A stretch of 36,390 bases of DNA from Chryseobacterium gleum (GTDB taxonomy: Bacteria > Bacteroidota > Bacteroidia > Flavobacteriales_D > Sanyastnellaceae): assembly GCA_945897395.1 (NCBI GenBank), contig CAMDFE010000001.1, forward strand, positions 1 to 36,390, given 5' to 3'. Shown piece after piece: positions 6,646-15,725 of this stretch; position 1 is the stretch's first letter, and the number at the start of each line of letters is the position of its first letter. The notes under the pieces were generated by a model. That model had not been told where the DNA came from, did no database searches, and saw only the letters and a program-made list of their open reading frames with translations. A program made the position numbers and the translations under genes.

Positions 6646-8850
6646 ATGATTACAGCGACAGATATGGCTCCGAAAGAAGCCTTAAAGTATTTTTTTGGAT
6701 TTTCAAACTTTAAAGGCCTGCAGGAAGGCGTTATTGACAATGTGCTTGCAGGAAATGACACCTTCGTGATTATGCCTACAGGAGGAGGGAAGTCTCTGTG
6801 CTACCAGCTTCCTGCTCTTATGTCGGAAGGAACAGCTATTGTGGTTTCGCCTTTGATTGCCTTGATGAAAAATCAGGTAGATGCTATGCGAGGATTTTCA
6901 AATGAAGATGGTATAGCGCACGTCATTAATTCTTCATTGAATAAAAGCGAGATTGCTCAAGTAAAGAAGGACATGCTCAGCGGCAAGACCAAGCTTCTGT
7001 ATGTGGCCCCAGAGTCTTTAACAAAAGAAGAGAATATTGAATTTCTTAGAACCTGTAAAATTTCTTTTGTAGCTATTGATGAAGCGCATTGTATTTCAGA
7101 ATGGGGACACGATTTCCGTCCTGAATACAGAAGAATCAAAACCATTATTCAGCAAATTGCTGATTTACCTGTAATGGCATTAACCGCAACGGCTACCCCT
7201 AAGGTTCAGATAGATATTCAGAAGAACCTTGGAATGGTTGATGCGAAAGTCTTTAAGTCTTCTTTCAACCGTGATAATCTGTACTACGAAGTACGCCCTA
7301 AAGTAAGCGTTGGAAAACAGATCATTCAATTCGTAAAAGGGAATGCCGGTAAAAGCGGGATAGTATATTGCCTGTCTCGGAAGAAGACCGAGGAGATTGC
7401 AGAGCTGCTCGTAGCTAACGGAATTAAAGCGCTGTCATATCATGCTGGAATGGACAGCCATCAGCGGAACGACGTTCAAGATAAATTCCTAATGCAGGAT
7501 GTAGATGTTATTGTTGCAACTATCGCGTTTGGAATGGGGATCGATAAACCCGATGTGAGATTCGTTATTCACCATGATATTCCAAAAAGTTTAGAGAGTT
7601 ATTATCAAGAAACGGGTCGCGCAGGAAGAGATGGTGGTGAAGGGCATTGTTTGGCTTTTTACTCTCCGAAGGACGTTGAGAAATTAGAGAAGTTTCTGCA
7701 CGGTAAACCTGTTGCAGAGCAGGAAATAGGAATGTTGCTTCTTCAGGAAGTAATGGCTTACGCGGAAACAGCGATGAGCCGAAGAAAATATTTGCTTCAC
7801 TATTTTGGTGAAGAATGGGATGATGTTACCGGTGAAGGGGCAGGCATGGACGATAACTCGCGCAAGCCGAAAGAAATATTCGATGCTACGGAAGATGTGA
7901 AATTGGTTTTGGAATGCATAAAAGCATTTAAAGAGACCCACAAAGCGAAATTTATTGCGAATGTATTGGGCGGGCTTAATAACGCTGAGGTGTCGACTTA
8001 CAAAGCAGATAAGCACAAGTTGTTTGGAGCCGGAAAAGAAGATACCGATAAGCATTGGAACGCCATTATGCGTCAGCTCTTGGTGAAGAATCTCATTCGT
8101 AAGGAAATTGAAACCTACGGAACGTTGAAGCTTACGCCTGATGGATTGGAATTTTTGAAGACTCCTTTCAAAATGGATTTAGTGAAGGAAGAAGAGATAG
8201 GAGAAACAGATGACGATGGTGAATTGATTCATGCAGTGAAGGCGACCGGTTCAGGAGCATCCGACGAAACGTTGTTCCTAATGCTGAAAGAATTGCGTCA
8301 GAAAGTTTCAAAGGAAAAAGGACTACCACCCTATGTGATTTTTTCGGAACCTTCTATGGAGGAAATGGCTACACAATATCCAATTACCATTGATGAGCTT
8401 TCGCACATTGGAGGAGTAGGGAAAGGTAAGGCGTTGAAATTCGGTTCTGCGTTTTTAGTACTTATTAAAAAACATGTTGAAGACAATGATATTGAACGTC
8501 CAGAGGATTTTGTTTTGAAGAGTGCACATGCGAAAAGCAGTCACAAGATTAAGATCATTCAAAATGTAGATAAGCGTATTCCGCTTTTCGATATTGCGAA
8601 GGGAATTGGTAAAACATATCCAGATTTAATTGACGAGATTGAAACCATCGTTCATTCTGGAACACGCTTAGATATTCAATATTTCATAGATGATGAAATA
8701 GATGAAGATTCCCAAGATGAAATCATGGATTACTTCATGCAATCTGAAACAGATGATATTTTAGAAGCCGAAGAGTATTTCGACGGTGATTACGAAGAGG
8801 GAATCCTGCGCTTGATGCGTATTAAGTTTCATTCAGAAATAGGGAATTAA
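6646..8850 (+). CDS. recQ: ATP-dependent DNA helicase RecQ
   Basis: The protein has 734 residues. The superfamily 2 helicase core has Walker A TGGGKS (45-50), DEAH box (145-148), the RecQ aromatic loop HCISEWGHDFRPEYRRI just after it, and motif VI QETGRAGRDG (321-330). A winged-helix RQC-type region follows (about 410-515), then an HRDC domain (about 541-608) and an acidic C-terminal extension. RecQ unwinds DNA 3'->5' in recombination repair and fork restart. Oddity: the zinc-binding region (371-405) has none of the four expected cysteines; SRR and TGEGAGMDDN stand where CRR and CGNCDxC are usual. It is divergent from kdsD and converges on fadE with 27 bases between. Confidence 0.96.
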   Translation: MITATDMAPKEALKYFFGFSNFKGLQEGVIDNVLAGNDTFVIMPTGGGKSLCYQLPALMSEGTAIVVSPLIALMKNQVDAMRGFSNEDGIAHVINSSLNKSEIAQVKKDMLSGKTKLLYVAPESLTKEENIEFLRTCKISFVAIDEAHCISEWGHDFRPEYRRIKTIIQQIADLPVMALTATATPKVQIDIQKNLGMVDAKVFKSSFNRDNLYYEVRPKVSVGKQIIQFVKGNAGKSGIVYCLSRKKTEEIAELLVANGIKALSYHAGMDSHQRNDVQDKFLMQDVDVIVATIAFGMGIDKPDVRFVIHHDIPKSLESYYQETGRAGRDGGEGHCLAFYSPKDVEKLEKFLHGKPVAEQEIGMLLLQEVMAYAETAMSRRKYLLHYFGEEWDDVTGEGAGMDDNSRKPKEIFDATEDVKLVLECIKAFKETHKAKFIANVLGGLNNAEVSTYKADKHKLFGAGKEDTDKHWNAIMRQLLVKNLIRKEIETYGTLKLTPDGLEFLKTPFKMDLVKEEEIGETDDDGELIHAVKATGSGASDETLFLMLKELRQKVSKEKGLPPYVIFSEPSMEEMATQYPITIDELSHIGGVGKGKALKFGSAFLVLIKKHVEDNDIERPEDFVLKSAHAKSSHKIKIIQNVDKRIPLFDIAKGIGKTYPDLIDEIETIVHSGTRLDIQYFIDDEIDEDSQDEIMDYFMQSETDDILEAEEYFDGDYEEGILRLMRIKFHSEIGN

Positions 8851-8877
8851 TTCCTTATTTCATTTTTCAATTCTTTC

Positions 8878-10653
8878 TTAGAGACAATACTTCCCTGCTG
8901 CAATTAATTCAGCTGCAACGGTGCGTCGACCTTCTTTCGTGTTGAAGGGTTCTGTTTTTGTAAATCTGCGCAAGCCCATCATCATCATGCGCTGCTCATC
9001 TCCCTCAACAAAAGAATTCAAGGCGTCTTTTCCAGCTTTATTTATGAAGTCTGCAAGATCTGTGACCAAGGTCTGCATCATGGCAATTTGACTTACGGAA
9101 TTTTCTATTCCTCTTAGCTGAACTCTTTTCTGAGTTCTGAGAACGGTGCTTTCAGCAACGTATGTCCAAATAGCCATGTCCGCAATGTTCATTAAGATCT
9201 CTTGTTCTTTCGCTAATTGCATCATAAGTTTTTGAGCGGCACTTCCGGCTATCATGAGAACTGCTTTTTTGAAATTTTCAATGCACGCTAAGTAGCGTTC
9301 GAAGATGTCTTCACTTGGCTCAGCGAAATCAGGAATTGACATGAGTTCATTCGCCACATTCATAGCTGGAGTCATTAAATCCAATTCGCCTTTCATGGCT
9401 TTTTTCAAAAGCATGTCAACGATAAGCATGCGATTTATTTCATTTGTTCCTTCGAAAATTCGATTGATACGAGAATCGCGATAAGCCCTTTCCACACGTG
9501 ATTCAGCGCTGTATCCCATTCCGCCATAAATCTGAACGGCTTCGTCTACAACGTAATCCAATGTTTCACTGCCGTACACTTTGAGTATTGCGCATTCAGG
9601 CGCAAAAGCTGCAATGCCTTTCAACACAGCAGCTCCTTTTTCCATTCCAGATTCTATTAATCCAGCAATGGCATCGTCAATGTTTTGAGTAGCCCGATAC
9701 AACGCAGATTCCGTGGCATAGCAGCGAATAGCCATCTCGGCGAGCTTATGACGAATTGCACCATATTTTGAAATGGATCTTCCGAATTGCTCTCGAGTAA
9801 TGGCGTATTCCACAGAGTCAGTAACCGTTGCTTTTGCACCACCCATGACTGCCCCGGCTAATTTGATGCGTCCAATATTCAAAATGTTAACGGCTATTTT
9901 GAAACCATTCTGGCGGTCGCTTAACATGTTTTCTATTGGAACGAGAATGTCATTGAAAAAGACTTGACGGGTGGAAGAACCTTTGATGCCCATTTTCTTT
10001 TCTTCGGGATTCAATGTTATGCCGGGCATGTCTTTGTGAAGAATGAACGCGGTGAGATTTTCGTCGTCTTCAATTTTTGCAAAAACCGTGAATACATCTG
10101 CAAATCCAGCATTGGTGATCCACATTTTTTGTCCGGAAATTTTATAATGCTTTCCGTCTTCCGTTAAGGTAGCTTTTGTTTTTCCGGAATTCGCATCGCT
10201 ACCTGAATTCGGTTCAGTTAAGCAATAACAGCCGAACCATTCTCCCGTTGAAAGTTTCGAGATGAAGAGTTTTTTCTGTTCTTCATTTCCGTAATACAAT
10301 GCGGGCAATGTTCCAATTCCTGTGTGCGCGCCATAAGCAACAGAAAAGGAATGACCCGCTCCTAAAGTTTCTGTGCAAAGCATTGTGGTTTTAAAATCCA
10401 TTCCCATACCGTTCAATTCTTCAGGAACGGAAATTCCAAGCAGACCTAATTCACCCGCTTTATGAAGAACAGATTGCATGAGACCTTCTTCCAAATTGTC
10501 GAGGCGGTCGAGGATAGGCGTGATTTCATTGTTCACGAAATCGTCGCACATCTGCTTCATCATGATTTGTTCTTCGTTCCATTCTTCCGGAATGAAAATT
10601 TCTGATGACGATGTTTTACGAATTAAGAATTCTCCACCTGTTATTGGTTGCAT
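8878..10653 (-). CDS. fadE: Acyl-CoA dehydrogenase
   Basis: The protein has 591 residues, a long acyl-CoA dehydrogenase close to Bacillus FadE (YusJ). FAD-binding signatures are CLTEPNSGSDANSG (144-157) and WITNAG (178-183). The C-terminal helical domain holds QIYGGMGYSAESRVERAYRD and the catalytic base Glu401 in the FEGT motif. An extra C-terminal helical region of about 170 residues follows, as in very-long-chain types. It oxidises acyl-CoA to trans-2-enoyl-CoA and passes electrons to ETF. It is last in the fadN-fadA-fadE operon, 12 bases after fadA. Chain-length preference cannot be read from sequence. Confidence 0.95.
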   Translation of the reverse strand: MQPITGGEFLIRKTSSSEIFIPEEWNEEQIMMKQMCDDFVNNEITPILDRLDNLEEGLMQSVLHKAGELGLLGISVPEELNGMGMDFKTTMLCTETLGAGHSFSVAYGAHTGIGTLPALYYGNEEQKKLFISKLSTGEWFGCYCLTEPNSGSDANSGKTKATLTEDGKHYKISGQKMWITNAGFADVFTVFAKIEDDENLTAFILHKDMPGITLNPEEKKMGIKGSSTRQVFFNDILVPIENMLSDRQNGFKIAVNILNIGRIKLAGAVMGGAKATVTDSVEYAITREQFGRSISKYGAIRHKLAEMAIRCYATESALYRATQNIDDAIAGLIESGMEKGAAVLKGIAAFAPECAILKVYGSETLDYVVDEAVQIYGGMGYSAESRVERAYRDSRINRIFEGTNEINRMLIVDMLLKKAMKGELDLMTPAMNVANELMSIPDFAEPSEDIFERYLACIENFKKAVLMIAGSAAQKLMMQLAKEQEILMNIADMAIWTYVAESTVLRTQKRVQLRGIENSVSQIAMMQTLVTDLADFINKAGKDALNSFVEGDEQRMMMMGLRRFTKTEPFNTKEGRRTVAAELIAAGKYCL

Positions 10654-10665
10654 AATGTTGTTTAT

Positions 10666-11841
10666 TTAAAATCGTTCGAATACTCCGGCGGCACCTTGTC
10701 CTGTTCCTACGCACATGGTTACTACGCCATACTTTTCATTTCTTCTTTTCAAGTCGTTTAACAACTGAACGGTAAGTTTCCCACCTGTGCATCCAAGCGG
10801 ATGTCCCAATGCTATTGCTCCTCCGTTTATGTTAGTTTTTTCAGGGTCTAAACCGAGGTGATTAATTACTGCAACACTTTGTGAAGCGAACGCTTCATTC
10901 AACTCGAATAAATGAATATCGCTTTGTTTTAAGCCGGCTGCTTCAAGTGCTTTAGGAACGGCGTAAATTGGACCAACTCCCATAACTCGTGGAGCCAGCG
11001 CAGCAACTGAATAACTTTTCAATTGCGCAATAGGAGTCAGGTTGTGCTTCTTCATGAAGTCCTCTGAGCACACCATCACGAATGCGGCGCCGTCAGAGGT
11101 TTGTGAGGCGTTTCCGGCAGTTACAGATCCGTCTAACGCAAACACAGGCTTCAATTTTAAAAGCGCTTCAATGGTAGTTCCTGCACGTGGGCCCTCGTCA
11201 ACGGTTACCGTTGTATTTCGAACTTGTCTTTTCTCTTTTTCATCGAGAAAAATTTCTTCCACTTCGATGGGAGCAATGCCATTTGCGAAATGTCCATTTG
11301 CAAGGGCCTCCAATGCTTTTCGGTGTGAATGGAAAGCGAATTCATCTTGCTGCTCGCGAGAGATTTTATATTCGTTCGCGACTGCTTCTGCCGTAAGACC
11401 CATTCCCCAATACCAGTCTGGATGAGACTTTGCAACTTTTGGATGAGGAACTATACGCCATCCGCCGAATGGAATGGGCGACATGGTTTCAACCCCGCCG
11501 GCAATAATGCAATCGGCCATACCTGCGTGAATCTTCGCACTTGCGAGTGCAATAGTTTCCAACCCGCTTGAACAATATCTATTCACGGTCATGCCGGGAA
11601 CTTTTTCGGTATTCAATCCCATTAAGGAAATCATGCGTCCAATGTTCAGCCCTTGCTCTGCTTCGGGTGTAGCGTTTCCTACAATGACATCGTTGATTTC
11701 ATCTTTGTCAATTTGCGGAAAATCTTTCATCAAATGCTGAATGACTTGCGCAGCCAATTCATCGGCGCGCATGGATTTAAACATTCCTTTTTGCGCTTTG
11801 CCAACGGCAGATCTGTAACCACCAACTATGTATGCGTTCAT
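10666..11841 (-). CDS. fadA: Acetyl-CoA C-acyltransferase (3-ketoacyl-CoA thiolase)
   Basis: The protein has 391 residues, the same length as Bacillus FadA (YusK). The nucleophile Cys90 is in NRYCSSGLE, the NEAFA block is at about 315-319, the catalytic His347 in GGAIALGHPLGCTG, and the acid/base Cys377 in MCVGTGQGA. The last motif has Thr where most thiolases have CxGGGxG. It cleaves 3-ketoacyl-CoA to acetyl-CoA and a shortened acyl-CoA. It starts 4 bases after the fadN stop and precedes fadE by 12 bases, so the three are one transcription unit. All catalytic residues are intact despite the broken upstream fadN. Confidence 0.96.
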   Translation of the reverse strand: MNAYIVGGYRSAVGKAQKGMFKSMRADELAAQVIQHLMKDFPQIDKDEINDVIVGNATPEAEQGLNIGRMISLMGLNTEKVPGMTVNRYCSSGLETIALASAKIHAGMADCIIAGGVETMSPIPFGGWRIVPHPKVAKSHPDWYWGMGLTAEAVANEYKISREQQDEFAFHSHRKALEALANGHFANGIAPIEVEEIFLDEKEKRQVRNTTVTVDEGPRAGTTIEALLKLKPVFALDGSVTAGNASQTSDGAAFVMVCSEDFMKKHNLTPIAQLKSYSVAALAPRVMGVGPIYAVPKALEAAGLKQSDIHLFELNEAFASQSVAVINHLGLDPEKTNINGGAIALGHPLGCTGGKLTVQLLNDLKRRNEKYGVVTMCVGTGQGAAGVFERF

Positions 11842-11845
11842 GGAA

Positions 11846-14197
11846 TTAGTTTCTTAAAATTTTTCCTGATGTAATAAGACTCTGCATGCGCTCCAACGAT
11901 TTGCGCTGCATGCACAATTCGAGAAACGCTTTTCGCTCGAGGTCTAGAAGATATTGCTCGCTCACTTTTGTTGGAGCGGATAGGTCTCCGCCGCACATCA
12001 CAAACCCAAGTTTTTCGCTAATGAGTTGATCGTGTTCCGAAATGTAATTTCCAGATTTCATGGACGAAGCACCTGCGTATACAATACCCAATCCTTCGTT
12101 TCCTAAAACCATAATGTCTTTGCGTTCTTGCGGTGCTGTGTAACCGGCATGATGAAATTTCAAACAAACTTCTTTCGCTCGCATGAGCTGATGCGCGCGG
12201 CTTACACACACTTCATCTTTTTCTCTGCTTAAGTATCCCAATTCAAAAGCCTCTTCTCCTGACGTAGCCACTTTCGCTTGTCCGACTGTTAAAAATCTAT
12301 TTCGAAGAACATTCAAACGAATGTCGCCTTCCTTCATTTCATCTGATGCGCGCAAGGCGAATTCTTTCGTGCCAGCTCCGCCAGGAATGACACCCACGCC
12401 CATTTCCACCAATCCCATATAGGTTTCTGCATGCGCAATTGTTGCATCTGCGTGCATTGACATTTCGCATGCACCACCAAGTGCCAATCCATGCGGAGCA
12501 ACCACAACCGGTATGTTCGAATAACGCAATCGCATGACAGTCTTTTGGAAATAGCGAACGGCCATGTCGAGCTCTTCATATTCTTGTTCAACAGCGAACA
12601 TGAAGATCATTCCTACGTTCGCACCAGCAGAGAAATTATCTCCTTGATTATAGATTACAAGTCCATTGTATTTTTCTTCTGCAATATCAATGGCTTTGTT
12701 AATTCCGGCAAGCACTTCTCCACCAATGGTGTTCATTTTTGTTTTCCACGAAAGAGCTAAAATTCCATCTCCAATGTGTCGGACAATGCATGCGCTGTTT
12801 GTCCAAATAATTTCTTTGAACGAATCCAATGAGCGCGCTTGTTCGCTTCTTTGAATGATGCCGTATTTGTTTTCGGTTGGAAGGAATTGTTCTGGATTTT
12901 CAGTGTTAGTGTAGAAAGAAGTGAATCCATTTTTTTTCATTTCATGAATCCACGGTGCAACCGTATAACCTTCGTTCAACATGTTTGAAAGACAAGCGTT
13001 GAAACCGAGTGTATCCCACAGTTCGAACGGACCAAGTTCCCAGCCGAATCCTGCGCGCAGCGCAGCGTCAATGTCTTTCAGCTCGTCTGCAATTTCGTTC
13101 ATTCTGAAACTTACATAAGCGAAGAGTGAATGAAACATTTTCTTGTAGAACAGTCCCGCTTTATCGGTTGCGTTGTATAAATGTTTTAATCTGGAAGGAA
13201 GATCGTCGATGAGTTTTGCCGCTTCATAAGAAGCGAATTTCACTTTGTTTTGTTTGCGGTATTCAAGTGTGTTTAAGTCGAGCACAAGAATTTCTTTTTC
13301 TCCGTTTTCTCCCTTCGTTTTTTTGTAGAATCCTTGTTTCGTTTTATCGCCTAACCATTGATTGGTAATCATGGTTTGAATGAAATCAGGCAAGGCGAAT
13401 AGCGCATGTTGCTCGTCGTTTTTCGCAACAGCGAATAATCCGTTGGCAACATGAACGAGTGTATCTAATCCAACAACGTCGCACGTGCGAAACGTTGCAG
13501 ACTTGGGTCTGCCCATGATGGTTCCGCTGAGTTTGTCGACCTCTTCAACGGTAAGATCCAATTCCTTCATGCTGTGAAGCAAAGCTTGAATGCTGAACAC
13601 TCCGATTCTATTCGCAATGAATGCAGGAGTGTCTTTGCACAGCACGACTTCCTTTCCTAATTTCAAACTTCCGAATTCTTTCAAGAAAGAAATGAGTGCT
13701 GGGTCGGTTTCACTGATAGGAATGATTTCCAACAAACGTAAATATCTTGGAGGGTTGAAGAAGTGTGTTCCAATAAAATTCTTTTTGAAATCTTAGGTTC
13801 TTCCTTCGGCATTCAGATGAATGGGAATGCCGCTTGTATTGGTTCAAACAATACTTCCGGGTTTTCTGAATTGCTCTACGTTTTCGAAGAGGACTTGTTT
13901 GGGGTCGAGCTTTTCAATAATGACTTCCATGATCCAATCGCAATTGGAAATGTCTTTCAAATTATCCTCGAAATTTCCTGTTGCAATTCGCGAAGCAAAT
14001 TTCTTCGAATAGATGGGAGAAGGAGAGCCTTGCAGAGCGTTTTTCAGTGAATCATTAACGATTTTGTTACGGTCTTTTTCATCTTCCGAAACGCGGTCTA
14101 ATAGTAGCACAGGAATTCCACATTGTGCGAAGTGACAGGCAATGCGCGAGCCCATGATACCTGAGCCCAAGACGGCAATTCTTTTAATCGTTTTCAT
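11846..14197 (-). pseudogene. fadN: 3-hydroxyacyl-CoA dehydrogenase / enoyl-CoA hydratase, interrupted by two in-frame stops
   Basis: The full frame has 784 codons (including the final stop), close to Bacillus FadN. Codons 1-117 give the NAD-binding half (VLGSGIMGSRIACHF). Codon 118 is TGA (13844-13846), codons 119-134 read TNTSGIPIHLNAEGRT, and codon 135 is TAA (13793-13795). The same frame then continues with DFKKNFIGTHFFNPPRYL, catalytic His145, the dehydrogenase C-domain and a crotonase domain (ALGGACEMSMHAD; MGLVEMGVGVIPGGAGT) to the end. No frameshift is needed; the protein across both stops is family-like throughout. It would carry out hydration of enoyl-CoA and oxidation of 3-hydroxyacyl-CoA. 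As read, only a 117-residue fragment and possibly a separately started C-terminal part could be made. Recent decay or a sequencing/assembly error are the main explanations. Confidence 0.9.
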
Positions 14198-14215
14198 TTG
14201 GGTTTATTAGCTTTA

Positions 14216-14223
14216 TGAAGGTA
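14216..14223 (-). promoter_or_regulatory. Possible -7 element before fadN
   Basis: TACCTTCA on the minus strand, identical to the -7 candidate of the 682-2622 gene, ends 18 bases before the fadN ATG. No TTG is seen at the expected -33 distance, so the site is weak. fadN may instead be read through from birA, whose stop is 49 bases upstream. Confidence 0.25.
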
Positions 14224-14246
14224 ACACTTCTTTCCTTCATCCTGAA

Positions 14247-14978
14247 TTATTTAAATATGATTTCTTTCATGTAGAAACCTAAGCAGGATTGATCTTCTGC
14301 TTCAATCAATAGTTTTCCATCGGCTTCCACCTGGACTATTTTTCCTAAAAAGTTATATTGATCTTTTGCGATTTGGTAGTTTTTGATTTCACCTTTCTGA
14401 AACAGTATCTGATGGTATTGTGAATCTATTTCAGTCCATTTTTTTTCTTCCAACAGAAATAAATCGCGTGCCATTTGATTTCGCAGCGTCTTCAAAAAGG
14501 ATAATAAAGAGGGAATCTCAATTGTGTGATTTGAAATGCAAGTCGCATTTTCGAGGTTTTGATTCGAAATGTTTATTCCGATTCCAATTAAGGAATAATG
14601 AAGGCTCTGTTCGCTCCAAGAGTTTTCAATGAGAATACCACCGATTTTTTTTCCTTCAACAAAAATATCGTTCGGCCATTTGATAGAAACGGACTGAATG
14701 TTATGTTGAACAAGTGTTTTCGCCACTTGAAGGGCGGCCCATTTGCTGAGATAAAAGATTTCTTCGGGTTTGAGTTGGATTTTTAAAATGATGGTTCCGA
14801 GGAATGAACTTCTTGGTTCTGCTAGCCATTGGTTGTCACGCTGCCCCCTTCCTTCTAACTGAAAATCGGTAGTAATGGCAGTACCACTTTGAGTTTCTGG
14901 CAGTTTAGCAATTGTGGAAGCATAGTTGTTCGTGCTGTCGAGCTGCTCGAAATGCGAATGTGGTGATTGTTCAAACAT
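14247..14978 (-). CDS. birA: Biotin--[acetyl-CoA-carboxylase] ligase
   Basis: The protein has 243 residues from the ATG at 14978; a TTG at 14990 would add four. The biotin protein ligase core has GRGQRDNQW for biotinyl-AMP binding, KWPNDIFVEGKKIGGILIE for the catalytic core, and a short C-terminal SH3-like domain. It lacks the N-terminal DNA-binding helix-turn-helix of E. coli BirA, so it is a ligase only. It attaches biotin to carboxyl-carrier proteins such as AccB in the cytosol. It is divergent from rsfS and lies upstream of fadN on the same strand with a 49-base gap, so co-transcription with the fad genes is possible. Confidence 0.94.
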   Translation of the reverse strand: MFEQSPHSHFEQLDSTNNYASTIAKLPETQSGTAITTDFQLEGRGQRDNQWLAEPRSSFLGTIILKIQLKPEEIFYLSKWAALQVAKTLVQHNIQSVSIKWPNDIFVEGKKIGGILIENSWSEQSLHYSLIGIGINISNQNLENATCISNHTIEIPSLLSFLKTLRNQMARDLFLLEEKKWTEIDSQYHQILFQKGEIKNYQIAKDQYNFLGKIVQVEADGKLLIEAEDQSCLGFYMKEIIFK

Positions 14979-15034
14979 GGACTCTTTCAATGCAGAAAAC
15001 TTAAAGATTACAACGAAATTACGCCGTAGCGGAA

Positions 15035-15042
15035 TACCTTTG
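15035..15042 (+). promoter_or_regulatory. Putative -7 element of the rsfS-ftsH-cdsA-psd operon
   Basis: TACCTTTG is a perfect TAnnTTTG match ending 17 bases before the rsfS ATG, predicting a leader of only about 10-13 bases. No clear TTG is seen at -33. Confidence 0.5.
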
Positions 15043-15059
15043 CTACAGAAGAATAAAAA

Positions 15060-15725
15060 ATGAAGAAAAAAGCAGCAGATAAAAGTAGCGAAGATGCATT
15101 GTTACTTTCCATTATTGACGGAATAGAAGAAGTAAAAGGTCACGATATCAAGATTCTTGATTTACGAAACATTGAAGCGGCAATTGCCGATTACTTTATT
15201 GTTTGCACAGGAACGAGCACAACTCAGGTTGAGGCGATAGCGAGAAGTGCCGAGAATTTCACTCGAAAAGAATTGGACGAAAGACCTCGCAGAGTAGAGG
15301 GAGTGCGCAATGCACAATGGGTACTTATGGATTATTTTACCATAATTGTCCACGTGTTTTACGAGCCCATGCGTGAGCATTATGACATAGAAGGTCTTTG
15401 GTCCGATGGTAAGGTAATGGCTTTACCGAAAAAAGCAAAACCAGAGACAAAGGCCAAGGCGGAACCAAAACCAAAGGCAGAGCCGAAAGCAAAAGCAAAA
15501 GCAAAAGCTCCTGCAAAACCAAAGGCAGAACCGAAGGCAAAAGCAGCGGTAAAACCAAAAGCAGAACCCAAGACGAAGGCAGCGGCAAAGCCGAAAGCAG
15601 AACCGAAGGCAAAGGCAGCGGCAAAGCCGAAGTCAGAACAAAAGACAAAGGTGGCTGTTAAACCTATAACTGCGGTAAAACCAAAAGTGGTAACTAAGAA
15701 AACAGTTAAGAAAAAAGATGAGTGA
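15060..15725 (+). CDS. rsfS: Ribosome silencing factor RsfS with Lys/Pro/Ala/Glu repeat tail
   Basis: The protein has 221 residues. Residues 1-~123 are a complete RsfS/Iojap domain (ADYFIVCTGTSTTQVEAIA; WVLMDYFTIIVHVF; YDIEGLWSDG), which binds uL14 on the 50S subunit and blocks subunit joining in starvation. The remaining ~95 residues are absent from ordinary RsfS (about 110-130 residues). They consist of near-repeats of KPKAEPKAKAAA, strongly basic, resembling the tails of histone H1-like or ribosome-associated proteins. The stop overlaps the ftsH start in ATGAGTGA, so the two are translationally coupled. It leads the operon. Confidence 0.94.
   Translation: MKKKAADKSSEDALLLSIIDGIEEVKGHDIKILDLRNIEAAIADYFIVCTGTSTTQVEAIARSAENFTRKELDERPRRVEGVRNAQWVLMDYFTIIVHVFYEPMREHYDIEGLWSDGKVMALPKKAKPETKAKAEPKPKAEPKAKAKAKAPAKPKAEPKAKAAVKPKAEPKTKAAAKPKAEPKAKAAAKPKSEQKTKVAVKPITAVKPKVVTKKTVKKKDE
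15438..15690 (+). repeat. Degenerate tandem repeat coding the RsfS tail
   Basis: About 250 bases of imperfect units around aaaccaaaagcagaaccgaaggcaa-like sequence code for KPKAEP/KAKAAA blocks in frame with rsfS. The same composition produces long but meaningless Leu/Val-rich open frames on the other strand. Repeat number is likely to vary between strains. Confidence 0.8.

Noticed and set aside
13793..13846. Stop-codon reassignment or selenocysteine
   Set aside because: TAA and TGA both end clearly intact genes elsewhere in the window (for example tatC, psd; rsfS, ruvC), two different stops would need recoding, and no SECIS-like hairpin was noticed.
13735..13850. fadN as two separate genes or a frameshifted gene
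   Set aside because: The two long open frames are in the same register (462 bases apart) and the bases between them encode family-like residues in that frame, so this is one gene with two nonsense codons.
15337..15648. Leu/Val-rich open frames on the minus strand under rsfS
   Set aside because: They are a by-product of the Lys/Pro/Ala repeat sequence read in reverse, without start context or family resemblance.
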